In this document: positions 44,350 through 51,054 of the stretch, piece after piece
Numbering within the stretch: position 1 is the first letter of the stretch
Layout of the letters: the number at the start of each line of letters is the position of its first letter
DNA from: Hydrogenophaga sp. IBVHS1
GTDB lineage: Bacteria > Pseudomonadota > Gammaproteobacteria > Burkholderiales > Burkholderiaceae_C
Assembly (NCBI RefSeq): GCF_002127265.1
Contig: NZ_NFUU01000001.1
Span: forward strand, 2,550,040-2,614,039
DNA length: 64,000 nt
Direction of reading: 5' to 3'
The notes under the pieces: model-generated
What the model saw: only the letters and a program-made list of their open reading frames with translations
Database searches by the model: none
What the model was told of the DNA's origin: nothing
Position numbers and translations under genes: made by a program

Positions 44350-45507
44350 ATGAACCGCGCCTTCACTTGCGTCTGCAAACACCCCATTTTTTTTCGCAAC
44401 AGCGTTTGCCTGGCCTGCATGAAGCCGCTGGGCTACGACGCCTTGCGCGGCAAGCTGCTGCCCCTGGAGCCGACCGATACCCCGGGTTTGTGGCGCAGCG
44501 TGGAAACCGGCACGCGAGAGCGCCTGTACAGGCGCTGCGTGAACCTGGCCACTGCGGCCGCCTGCAACTGGCTGACGCCTGTGGACTCGGCCGAAGAGGT
44601 GGCACCCGAGCTCTGCCTGTGCTGCCGGCTCACGCGCACACTGCCCGATCTCGGCACGCCCGAACACGCCGAATGGTGGGGCCGGATCGAACTGGCCAAG
44701 CGCCGCATGGCCTCTTCGCTGCTGGCCCTGCGCCTGCCGCTGGTGCCCAAGTCTGAAGATCCGGCGCGCGGACTGGCCTTTGACATTCTGGTCAGCCTGC
44801 CTGGTGGGCCACCGGTGGTGACGGGGCACGAGGATGGCGTGATCACGCTGGACGCGCACGAAGCCGACGACGCCACGCGCGAGCAGCGCCGCGCGCTGCT
44901 GCGGGAGCCCTACCGCACGCTGTTGGGCCATCTGCGCCACGAATCGGGCCACTACTACTGGCAGCGCCTGGTCGAAAACTCGCCGTGGCTGGAGTCGTTT
45001 CGCACTGTGTTCGGCGACGAGCGCATCGACTACCAGCACGCGCTGCAGGAGCACTACAACCGAGGGGCACCGGCCGACTGGAGCACGCGCCATGTGAGCG
45101 CCTATGCCAGCTGCCACCCATGGGAAGACTGGGCCGAGACCTGGGCTCACTACCTGCACATGCGCGACACGCTGGGCACCGCTCGTGGGTTCGGCATTCG
45201 GGGAAACCGGGTGGAACTGGCGGGCGAACCGTATGGCCCGTCGGTGCTGGAGGAAGGCGAAGGCGACGAGCACACCAACGCGCGCTTCCTGAGCTGGCTC
45301 AATCACTGGATGAAGCTCACGGTGGCACTCAACGAGATCTCGCGCAGCATGGGCGTGATGGACATCTATCCCTTCGTGCTGTCACAGCCGGCGGTGCGCA
45401 AACTGCACCTGGTTCACCGGATCATTGCCCACAAGGCGCCGCGCGGAGGCCGGCGCCGCAGTGCCGTACCCGCGCCCGTGCCTGAGTCGCTGGAAGCCAC
45501 GTCATGA
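44350..45507 (+). CDS. Putative zinc-binding metallopeptidase (zinc-ribbon N-terminus)
   Basis: 385 residues. N-terminal zinc-ribbon-like cysteines (C7, C9, C20, C23). The active-site motif HESGH occurs at residues 197-201 (LGHLRHESGHYYWQRLV), with conserved ERIDYQHALQEHYNRG and YASCHPWEDWAETWAHYLHM downstream, as in the putative zinc-binding metallopeptidase family (DUF/Peptidase_Mx type). No signal peptide, so cytoplasmic. Activity not established for the family. It overlaps the L,D-transpeptidase gene by 4 bp and has a sigma54-like site upstream. Confidence 0.85.
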   Translation: MNRAFTCVCKHPIFFRNSVCLACMKPLGYDALRGKLLPLEPTDTPGLWRSVETGTRERLYRRCVNLATAAACNWLTPVDSAEEVAPELCLCCRLTRTLPDLGTPEHAEWWGRIELAKRRMASSLLALRLPLVPKSEDPARGLAFDILVSLPGGPPVVTGHEDGVITLDAHEADDATREQRRALLREPYRTLLGHLRHESGHYYWQRLVENSPWLESFRTVFGDERIDYQHALQEHYNRGAPADWSTRHVSAYASCHPWEDWAETWAHYLHMRDTLGTARGFGIRGNRVELAGEPYGPSVLEEGEGDEHTNARFLSWLNHWMKLTVALNEISRSMGVMDIYPFVLSQPAVRKLHLVHRIIAHKAPRGGRRRSAVPAPVPESLEATS

Positions 45508-46109
45508 CACTCACCGGCCTGAACACCGCACTGCTGGCGGCGGTTCTCATAACCGCCAGCGGCTCGCTCAACGCCCAGACCCAGCCTTTGTCCGACGGCG
45601 CGCGGCAGACGGTGGCCTGGGTGAAGGGCCAGCGCGATCTGCTGGGACAACCCTTCGTCGTGCTCGACAAACAGCTTGCACATGCTTGGGTGTTCGATGC
45701 GAATGCGCGCCTGGCGGGCGCCACGCCGGTGTTGTTGGGCTCGGCCAAAGGGGACGATTCGGTGCCGGGCATAGGGGAGAAACCCATTGCAGCCATCCTT
45801 CCACACGAACGCACCACGCCTGCCGGGCGGTTCCATCTGGAGCCCGGAAAAAACGCCAAGGGTGAGCGAATCTACTGGGTGGACTACGACGCCGCTGTAT
45901 CGATGCACCGCGTGCGGTCGGCCAACGCCAGTGAGAGAAGACTGGACCGGCTTGCCACCAGCGACGTGGCGGACAACCGCATTTCGTACGGTTGCATCAA
46001 TGTGCCGGAAGCTTTCTATAACGAAGTCATCGATGGGCTGTTTGCCTCTGGCAAGGGCTCGATCTACATCCTGCCCGAGACGCGCCCGATCTCTACCCTG
46101 CTGAAATGA
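45504..46109 (+). CDS. L,D-transpeptidase (YkuD) family protein
   Basis: 201 residues with signal peptide (MTLTGLNTALLAAVLITASGSLNAQ). The YkuD domain spans about residues 50-195: FVVLDKQLAHAWVFDANARL, TPAGRFHLEP, and the catalytic segment NRISYGCINVPEAFYN with Cys-164. The usual SHGC motif is SYGC here, and the assisting histidine could be H135 (VSMHRV). Expected to cross-link peptidoglycan or attach proteins to it in the periplasm. It starts inside the metallopeptidase stop (ATGA). Confidence 0.85.
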   Translation: MTLTGLNTALLAAVLITASGSLNAQTQPLSDGARQTVAWVKGQRDLLGQPFVVLDKQLAHAWVFDANARLAGATPVLLGSAKGDDSVPGIGEKPIAAILPHERTTPAGRFHLEPGKNAKGERIYWVDYDAAVSMHRVRSANASERRLDRLATSDVADNRISYGCINVPEAFYNEVIDGLFASGKGSIYILPETRPISTLLK

Positions 46110-46110
46110 G

Positions 46111-46134
46111 CCAGCGGGGCCGAAGCCCCGCTGG
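46111..46134. terminator. Hairpin between convergent genes
   Basis: CCAGCGGGGC-CGAA-GCCCCGCTGG is a perfect 10-bp stem with a CGAA tetraloop, directly after the L,D-transpeptidase stop and before the convergent gene at 46152. There is no long T-run, so terminator strength is uncertain. Confidence 0.6.
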
Positions 46135-46151
46135 AATTGCCGATAGTTACA

Positions 46152-46481
46152 TCAGTTGCGGTCGGCACGCGGCTCGCGCATCGTGGTGCCGCTGGCGCTG
46201 CCGGAGCTGGGCATCGTCGAAGGGCTGGTCGATGGCGTGGTCGAGGGCGTGGTTGACTGGGTGGTCGAAGGCATGGTGCCGGAGCTGGAGCCCGTGGCCG
46301 GCGGCGTGGTAGCCGGCGTCGTCGAAGGCGTCATCGTGCCGGGGCCAGTGGTGCCCGAGCCAGTGGTGCCAGGGCCTGCTGTGCCGGGCGCAGCTTGCGC
46401 GAAGGCCAGGCCGCTGGCCAGGGCAAGAGCAAGACCGCAGGCAGAAGCGGTGGCGGTGCGAATGATGGTGTTGTGGGACAT
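46152..46481 (-). CDS. Small exported low-complexity Thr/Pro/Ser-rich protein
   Basis: 109 residues. The signal peptide (MSHNTIIRTATASACGLALALASGLAFAQ) is followed by degenerate PGTTGSGTTGPGT and TPSTTPSTSPSTMPSS repeats and a basic end (MREPRADRN). No family recognised. The start at 46481 has AGGAG about 7 bp upstream. The mature part should be disordered and could sit in the periplasm or cell wall, perhaps glycosylated or protein-binding; this is speculation. Own sigma54-like promoter at 46563-46578, immediately after the preceding kinase gene. Confidence 0.75.
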   Translation of the reverse strand: MSHNTIIRTATASACGLALALASGLAFAQAAPGTAGPGTTGSGTTGPGTMTPSTTPATTPPATGSSSGTMPSTTQSTTPSTTPSTSPSTMPSSGSASGTTMREPRADRN

Positions 46482-46562
46482 GTTGGCTCCTGATGTCAAA
46501 GAATGTTCAACGTCAGTTGCGCTCACCGTAGATTCGGTTTGCGGCTGACGCCAACCTTCATT

Positions 46563-46578
46563 GGCAAGGGGTGTGCCC
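46563..46578 (-). promoter_or_regulatory. Sigma54-type promoter for the small exported protein gene
   Basis: Minus strand: GGGCACA-CCCC-TTGCC. Predicted start near 46552, about 70 bp before the ATG. Confidence 0.68.
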
Positions 46579-46593
46579 AGTCCCGACCGTCAG

Positions 46594-47877
46594 TCAGTCG
46601 TAATCGCGAGGCAGAAGGATCTCGAACCGGGTGCCAGATGCGTCGGAGTCCACCGCCACGGTGGCATCGAGCAACTCGCACAGCCGCTTGACGATCGACA
46701 GACCGATGCCCTCCCCATGCTTGTCGCTCTGCTGCGTGGAGCCAGCTTCCGGTACACCCGCGTCCTCTTCATCGATGTGGGTGACCTTGTCTTCCTTGGT
46801 ATCAAAGGCCACCTGATCCGAATGCTGCGTAGCCACTTCCAGCGCGTTCTTCAGTTCGGAAGCGCCGTCGTGGCCAATGCCAGGACCGGTGTCTGCAACG
46901 ACCAGCATCCAGCGGTCGCGATCTTCCGGACCACAATCCCCCCAGGAGAGTTCAAGTCCACCTTTGTGCGTGTAACGAATCGCGTTGAGCACCAGGTTCT
47001 GGGCGATGCGGTGCAGCTTGACGGCATCGGAGCGCACCTCGAAAGACGCGGGTCCGTTGAGCTTGAAACTCAAGCCCTTTTGTTGCGCATGTCCTTCCAG
47101 CGATTCCCACAATTCGCGAAACAACGGCGCCACGTCCACCGCGTCCACATTGCGTTCCTCCTGCCCGCTTTGCAGACGCGCCAGCACCGTCACGTCGTCG
47201 AGCAGACGGTGCAGCGCCTGCACGTTCTTGCCCAGCAGACGCAGAAAAGTCTCCTGCACCTCGGGGTCTGCATGGCGCGCCCCAAGCCCCGCCGTGGCGT
47301 TGCTGACCACGCCCAGATTGCCACGCAGGTCGTGCGCGGCCTCCTGCCAGAGCTGCGCCCTTTGCTGCTCCATGCGGCGAAGGGTTTCCAGCCCGTGCTC
47401 GAGGCTGCGGGTGTAGGCGGTGGCCTCGATCTGTTGCAGCTTGAAGTATTGCGTGGTGCTGGCCCCCACGGCCACGCTGTAAATCTGCGCCCAGAGCAGG
47501 CGCGCGCGCGCCATGACCTTGGGGGACTGAGCTGGCGGCCCTTCGGCGAGCCGTTCGAGTTCGCTGACCACGCACTCGTTCAGGCGCCCCAGCTCGCGAA
47601 CCACTTCGGCCAGCCCGAACCCCTGCTGCCACCGGTGCAGCCCGTGCGCCGCTGCATCGCCGAGCCGCTCGGCTTCGCTCGATTGCGAGCGCAGGTGCTC
47701 CTCAAATCCCTCCAGGACAGCAGGAATGTGGTCATTGAGCTGGGAGTGCGGCAGGGAATCGCCGCTGGTCAGCGTGGCATCGGCCGCCACCGAAGCTCGC
47801 CATGCCTTCAGGATGGCGTCGCGACGGGCGGCGAGCTGGTCGGCCAGTGCGTTGAATGGATTTTCAGGGGCAGGCAT
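46594..47877 (-). CDS. Sensor histidine kinase with N-terminal RsbRD-like domain
   Basis: 427 residues, no membrane helix. The N-terminal helical domain (RRDAILKAWRASVAADATLTSGDSLPHSQLNDHIPAVLEGFEEHL) resembles the RsbRD/RsbT co-antagonist N-terminal domain of stress-sensing proteins. A second helical stretch precedes HisKA with H182 (EAAHDLRGNLGVVSNATAG) and the HATPase (LVLNAIRYTHKGG, DTGPGIG, GEGIGLSIVKRLCELL). The start at 47877 (MPAPENPFNAL) is chosen; the in-frame upstream part overlaps mgtC. Third gene of the receiver-MgtC-kinase unit, so the 48453 receiver is the probable partner. Confidence 0.88.
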   Translation of the reverse strand: MPAPENPFNALADQLAARRDAILKAWRASVAADATLTSGDSLPHSQLNDHIPAVLEGFEEHLRSQSSEAERLGDAAAHGLHRWQQGFGLAEVVRELGRLNECVVSELERLAEGPPAQSPKVMARARLLWAQIYSVAVGASTTQYFKLQQIEATAYTRSLEHGLETLRRMEQQRAQLWQEAAHDLRGNLGVVSNATAGLGARHADPEVQETFLRLLGKNVQALHRLLDDVTVLARLQSGQEERNVDAVDVAPLFRELWESLEGHAQQKGLSFKLNGPASFEVRSDAVKLHRIAQNLVLNAIRYTHKGGLELSWGDCGPEDRDRWMLVVADTGPGIGHDGASELKNALEVATQHSDQVAFDTKEDKVTHIDEEDAGVPEAGSTQQSDKHGEGIGLSIVKRLCELLDATVAVDSDASGTRFEILLPRDYD

Positions 47878-47932
47878 CGGGTACCTTCGAACGGGTGGGC
47901 CGCCAATTCTGCACTGGAACGCGGCGGCGAAC

Positions 47933-48448
47933 TCAGCGGTCGCGCGACGAGTTCGGCCCCGACTCCTGCTCGCGTTGGATGGACCGGCCGATCCGGCGAA
48001 GCCACACCAGCACCACCAGAATGAAAATCGTCGCCAGCAGGGCAATGCCCGTGTGGCCCATACCGGCGGCCATGCCCACGGCGGCGGTGGCCCAGATGCC
48101 TGCGGCGGTGGTCAGGCCATGGATGCGACCCTCTTCCTGATCCTTGAGCACCGCACCGGCGCCCAGAAAACCAATGCCAGAAACAAGTCCCTGCACCACA
48201 CGGCTGAGCTGGTCATCGTCCATGCCGGTTTCCAGACAGATCAGCACGAACAGCGCCGCCCCCAGCGACACCAGCATGTGTGTGCGCAGGCCGGCTTCCG
48301 CATCGCGGCGTTCGCGGTCCCAGCCAATGGCCGCGCCCAGCAGCAAGGCCTCGCCCATGCGCCAGGTCGCGCGGGTGATTCGCTCCACCTCGGTCAGGTC
48401 TGCAAACTCGGCCTGCAGCGTGGTCAGAATGGTCTGGAGCACCGACAT
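47933..48448 (-). CDS. MgtC/SapB-family membrane protein
   Basis: 171 residues. N-terminal membrane domain of MgtC (RMGEALLLGAAIGWDRERRDAEAGLRTHMLVSLGAALFVLICLETG ... VVQGLVSGIGFLGAGAVLKDQEEGRIHGLTTAAGIWATAAVGMAAGMG), including the conserved ERR and GLRTH segments. The C-terminal ACT-like domain of Salmonella MgtC is missing, as in many short homologs. Linked to growth under low Mg or acid stress in some species. Lies between a receiver-only regulator (4 bp gap) and a kinase gene, suggesting co-expression. Confidence 0.88.
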   Translation of the reverse strand: MSVLQTILTTLQAEFADLTEVERITRATWRMGEALLLGAAIGWDRERRDAEAGLRTHMLVSLGAALFVLICLETGMDDDQLSRVVQGLVSGIGFLGAGAVLKDQEEGRIHGLTTAAGIWATAAVGMAAGMGHTGIALLATIFILVVLVWLRRIGRSIQREQESGPNSSRDR

Positions 48449-48452
48449 GGGT

Positions 48453-48881
48453 TCAGGCTTTCGTGTCGAGAGTGGTTACCGCCTCGCCCTCGCGCCAGCG
48501 CGCGATGCAGCGGTGCAGTTCGCTGAGCACCACGGGTTTGATGAAGTGGTGGTCGAAGCCGGCGGCAGCAGAGCGCTGCCGGTCTTCGGGCCGCTCGCGC
48601 CCGGTCAGCGCCACAATGAGCATGCGGGTGCCGGGCATCGATGCGCGCAGGCGACTCGCCACCGAATTGCCGTCCATGGCGGGCATGCCGATATCGAGAA
48701 TCGACACTTGCGGCCGGATGCGCTGCGCCACGACCAGCGCCTCGTTGCCATCGTGGGCCATGTGGACGGTGTGGCCTTCGATCTGCAAGAGCAGGGCCAG
48801 GGATTCGGCGCCATCGTGGTCGTCGTCGGCGATGAGGATGCACAGACCAGGGCCTGGAGATGGGGGCGAAGCGTCGTTCAT
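48453..48881 (-). CDS. Single-domain response regulator
   Basis: 142 residues: receiver domain only, with acidic pocket D19-D21 (ILIADDDHDG), phospho-acceptor D63 (VSILDIGMPAMDG), the conserved threonine (IVALTGRERPED) and lysine (FIKPVVL). No DNA-binding output. The LTGRE...GFDHHFIKP end is like the receiver of hybrid kinases (compare 39076-40971). First gene of the unit with mgtC and the RsbRD-type kinase. The start at 48881 avoids a proline-rich upstream extension that reaches into a terminator. Confidence 0.88.
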   Translation of the reverse strand: MNDASPPSPGPGLCILIADDDHDGAESLALLLQIEGHTVHMAHDGNEALVVAQRIRPQVSILDIGMPAMDGNSVASRLRASMPGTRMLIVALTGRERPEDRQRSAAAGFDHHFIKPVVLSELHRCIARWREGEAVTTLDTKA

Positions 48882-48954
48882 GGGGGTTCCAGGCGGGCGG
48901 GGAAAGCGACGGCCCATTCTCCACGCAGCCAGGGCCTTCAGCAACTCAGACCAT

Positions 48955-48987
48955 AAAAAAGGGATGTTGAGCATTCAACATCCCTTT
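48955..48987 (-). terminator. Intrinsic terminator after the outer-membrane protein gene
   Basis: GGGATGTTGA-GCAT-TCAACATCCC, a perfect 10-bp stem, is followed on the minus strand by TTTTTT. It lies 26 bp past the stop of the 49013 gene. TTTCCC on the other side gives weaker termination in the plus direction. Confidence 0.9.
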
Positions 48988-49012
48988 CCCGTTGTGAGGC
49001 AGGCGCCCTGAC

Positions 49013-49708
49013 TCAGAAGCGGTGCACGTAGCCGAGGCTGGTGGTGGTGACTTCCTGCTTGCCCACGCCGGCGAAGCGCATGTCGTAGCGGTTCCATTCC
49101 AGCACGATCGAGGAGCGCGGTGTCAGGTCGTAGCCGACGCCAGCACCGTACGTTGGGGCCCATCCACTTTCCCTGCCCGTGGCGATGCCGGAGAGAGGAC
49201 TGGCAGAGACTTCTGTGCGGCTGTACGTGGTTCCCAGCTTGCCAAACACATTGAACGCACCCAGTGGCACGCGGCCGACCAGGCTCAAATTGATACCGTG
49301 CGCCTTGCTGGCGCCCCCACCGCGTCGCATCTTGCCCAGGTTCACGTAACCGAGTTCGGCGCCCAGGTACTGCGTGAACATGCCACCGGTGTACAGATTG
49401 AACGAAGTCGAGCTGTCCGAGCAGCTGAAGCCACCTGCGCCGCAACCCAGGTCGTAGTCGGGCCGACCGACGTTGATGCCGACATAGCCCTGGGTGGAAT
49501 AGGGAATGATCGAATAACCGCCTTCACCAGGCATGCGAGGCCCGGTCGTGGGGACGGCACCTGAGGTGGAGCCACCTGCGGCCTGGGCGAGAACGGTGGT
49601 GGACCCGTTGTTGGCGGGCGCCGACGTTTGGGCAGAGACCGAGCACGCAACGGCCATGGCTACGGCGGCCAGTGGCCACGTCTTGTAGGAGGAAAGGGAG
49701 CGGTTCAT
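49013..49708 (-). CDS. Outer-membrane beta-barrel protein (OmpW/OmpA-barrel-like)
   Basis: 231 residues. Signal peptide (MNRSLSSYKTWPLAAVAMAVACSVSAQ), a flexible Gly/Thr/Pro stretch (TSAPANNGSTTVLAQAAGGSTSGAVPTTGP), then about eight amphipathic beta strands (GYVGINVGRPDYDLGCG, YLGAELGYVNLGKM, HGINLSLVGRVPLGAFNVFGKLGTTYSR, SSIVLEWNRYDMRF) ending in TTSLGYVHRF with the terminal phenylalanine of outer-membrane barrels. A cysteine pair (CGAGGFSC) could form a disulfide. Function unknown; similar small barrels respond to envelope stress. A sigma54-type site lies upstream and a strong terminator follows. Confidence 0.82.
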   Translation of the reverse strand: MNRSLSSYKTWPLAAVAMAVACSVSAQTSAPANNGSTTVLAQAAGGSTSGAVPTTGPRMPGEGGYSIIPYSTQGYVGINVGRPDYDLGCGAGGFSCSDSSTSFNLYTGGMFTQYLGAELGYVNLGKMRRGGGASKAHGINLSLVGRVPLGAFNVFGKLGTTYSRTEVSASPLSGIATGRESGWAPTYGAGVGYDLTPRSSIVLEWNRYDMRFAGVGKQEVTTTSLGYVHRF

Positions 49709-49770
49709 GGGCAAGTCCTGGTTGGAGTTGAGAAAAACTGCGCCAGAAGTGGAATGCAGCGCAAGTTGCT

Positions 49771-49786
49771 GGCAATCGGGATGCCC
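49771..49786 (-). promoter_or_regulatory. Sigma54-type promoter for the outer-membrane protein gene
   Basis: Minus strand: GGGCATC-CCGA-TTGCC. Predicted start near 49760, 52 bp before the ATG at 49708. Confidence 0.6.
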
Positions 49787-49833
49787 GGCACTTGAAGCTG
49801 AAGCTGGAGGGCTGCGCGGCGCCACCCTCCCCT

Positions 49834-49852
49834 TGCGGCAAAAATTGCCGCA
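49834..49852. promoter_or_regulatory. Perfect dyad between the outer-membrane and PA2169-type genes
   Basis: TGCGGCAA-AAA-TTGCCGCA, 8-bp arms with a 3-bp spacer, about 85 bp upstream of the predicted start of the outer-membrane gene. Could be an activator site. The 286-bp intergenic region holds nothing else recognised. Confidence 0.45.
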
Positions 49853-49994
49853 CCCCCTTCGATCGACTGAAACAGAGGGATCGACGTGCCCCTCTTCACC
49901 GGGTACGCCACGTGCCACATCCCCTGGGTCGGATGCGGCGGGCGCTACACCCCCGTCGGGCCCGGCGTCCCATCCACTTTCAAGAAGGAACGCC

Positions 49995-50450
49995 ATGAAA
50001 GACAAGACCACCATCAACACCCTCAACAACCTCATCGAAACCTGCAAGGACGGTGAGTACGGGTTCAAGACCAGCTCGGAGCACGCGCAGGAGCCACAGA
50101 TCAAATCGTTGTTCATGACCCGCTCGCAGGACTGCCGCCAGGCGGCCGCGGAGTTGCAGAGCCTGGTCGTCCAGCTCGGCGGCAAACCTGAAGACAGTGG
50201 CACGGCAAGTGGCACGGTGCATCGGGGCTGGGTCGCGGTGAAGGGCACCCTCTCGGGCTACACCGACCTGGCCATGCTGGAGGAAACCGAGCGCGGTGAA
50301 GACACGGCGATGGACCGTTATCGCGAAGCGCTGAAGGAAGAACTGCCGCTGGAAATTCGCAGCGTGGTCGAAGCCCAGTTGCAAGGCGTCAAGCGCAACC
50401 ACGACCAGATCCGCAACTTGCGCAACAAGTACAGGGCCACCGCAACCTGA
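49995..50450 (+). CDS. PA2169-family four-helix-bundle protein (DUF2383)
   Basis: 151 residues: MKDKTTINTLNNLIETCKDGEYGFKTSSEHAQEPQIKSLFMTRSQDCRQAAAELQSLVVQLGG ... GSGT-like linker ... SGYTDLAMLEETERGEDTAMDRYREALKEELP. This ferritin-like bundle family is of unknown role and is common in stress-induced loci. Start ATG follows AAGGAAC. No convincing -24/-12 site was found on the plus strand here, unlike its neighbours. A bidirectional terminator follows at 50466. Confidence 0.85.
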   Translation: MKDKTTINTLNNLIETCKDGEYGFKTSSEHAQEPQIKSLFMTRSQDCRQAAAELQSLVVQLGGKPEDSGTASGTVHRGWVAVKGTLSGYTDLAMLEETERGEDTAMDRYREALKEELPLEIRSVVEAQLQGVKRNHDQIRNLRNKYRATAT

Positions 50451-50465
50451 ATGCGATCGCCGCGT

Positions 50466-50498
50466 TAAAAAGCCCGCTTCACTCAGCGGGCTTTTTTT
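50466..50498. terminator. Bidirectional intrinsic terminator
   Basis: AAAAAGCCCGC-TTCACTCA-GCGGGCTTTTTTT. It terminates the PA2169-type gene on the plus strand and the 50479-50637 small gene on the minus strand, whose stop codon lies in the loop. Confidence 0.92.
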
Positions 50499-50637
50499 CG
50501 GGCTTGTGGTCAGAAGGCGCCGGATGGCGCTCCGCCCATTCGGCGTCGCTGTGACCGTCACCCACCGGGTCCGCGCTCTCGTCTTCAGGCGGTGCCGGTG
50601 GGGCGGGCCGCCCTGAGGTATCCCTGGGGCCTGGCAT
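50479..50637 (-). CDS. Small acidic/proline-rich protein, coupled to the DUF883 gene
   Basis: 52 residues: MPGPRDTSGRPAPPAPPEDE, then SADPVGDGHSDAEWAERHPA and PSDHKPEKKPAE. The ATG overlaps the DUF883 stop (TGATG), which argues for coupled translation, and the stop falls in the loop of the terminator at 50466. No family recognised; predicted disordered and soluble. It resembles in composition the proline-rich products at 52612 and 52968. Coding status rests on the overlap and terminator placement only. Confidence 0.5.
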   Translation of the reverse strand: MPGPRDTSGRPAPPAPPEDESADPVGDGHSDAEWAERHPAPSDHKPEKKPAE

Positions 50638-50960
50638 CAGCGTGTCAGGCGGGCCAGCACCATGCCGGCGGCCAGCGCCACAGCCACCGAAGCCAGCGGG
50701 TGTTCACGCACCGTGCCGCGCAGGTTGTCGGTCCATTCGTCGCCGACTTCGCGTGCCCGGTTCATCTGGGCATGCAGGGCCTCGTTGGCGTGGGCCACCG
50801 TCGACTCGAGTTTCTGCACAGCAGGTGCCGCCTTCTCAGCCAGACGGTCGACGGTTTCATGCGCGCCTTGGGCCACACGCGCAACCCTTTCATTGCTGTC
50901 GGCAGCGCTGGTGGCACCAGGAGCGGCGTTGGAAGTGGGATACAGGCTGGCGTTGGTCAT
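50637..50960 (-). CDS. DUF883 (ElaB/YqjD-like) protein
   Basis: 107 residues. A long amphipathic helix (NERVARVAQGAHETVDRLAEKAAPAVQKLESTVAHANEALHAQMNRAREVGDEWTDNLRGTVREHPLA) ends in a single C-terminal membrane anchor (SVAVALAAGMVLARLTR). ElaB/YqjD proteins are tail-anchored, induced in stationary phase or stress, and some bind ribosomes. The start at 50960 has AGGAG upstream. The sigma54-type site at 51037-51052 is among the best in the region. Confidence 0.88.
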   Translation of the reverse strand: MTNASLYPTSNAAPGATSAADSNERVARVAQGAHETVDRLAEKAAPAVQKLESTVAHANEALHAQMNRAREVGDEWTDNLRGTVREHPLASVAVALAAGMVLARLTR

Positions 50961-51036
50961 GAAGAATCTCCTGAAGGGTGTTGAGCGAAGGGCCCATCGC
51001 GTCAAGGACACGATGCGAACCCGTCTTGCACATCAG

Positions 51037-51052
51037 GGCAATCCGCGTGCCT
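51037..51052 (-). promoter_or_regulatory. Sigma54 promoter for the DUF883 gene
   Basis: Minus strand: AGGCACG-CGGA-TTGCC; only position 1 and the last base differ from consensus. Predicted start near 51026. It lies just past the end of the NtrC-type gene. Confidence 0.75.
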
Positions 51053-51054
51053 GC

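Noticed and set aside
49770-49785. TGGCAAT-CGGG-ATGCC on the plus strand as a promoter for the PA2169-type gene
   Set aside because: About 210 bp from the gene and weaker than the overlapping minus-strand reading; spacing argues for the outer-membrane gene.
49883-49920. CGTGCC sequences (minus-strand GGCACG) as further -24 boxes
   Set aside because: No GC-containing -12 box at the required distance.
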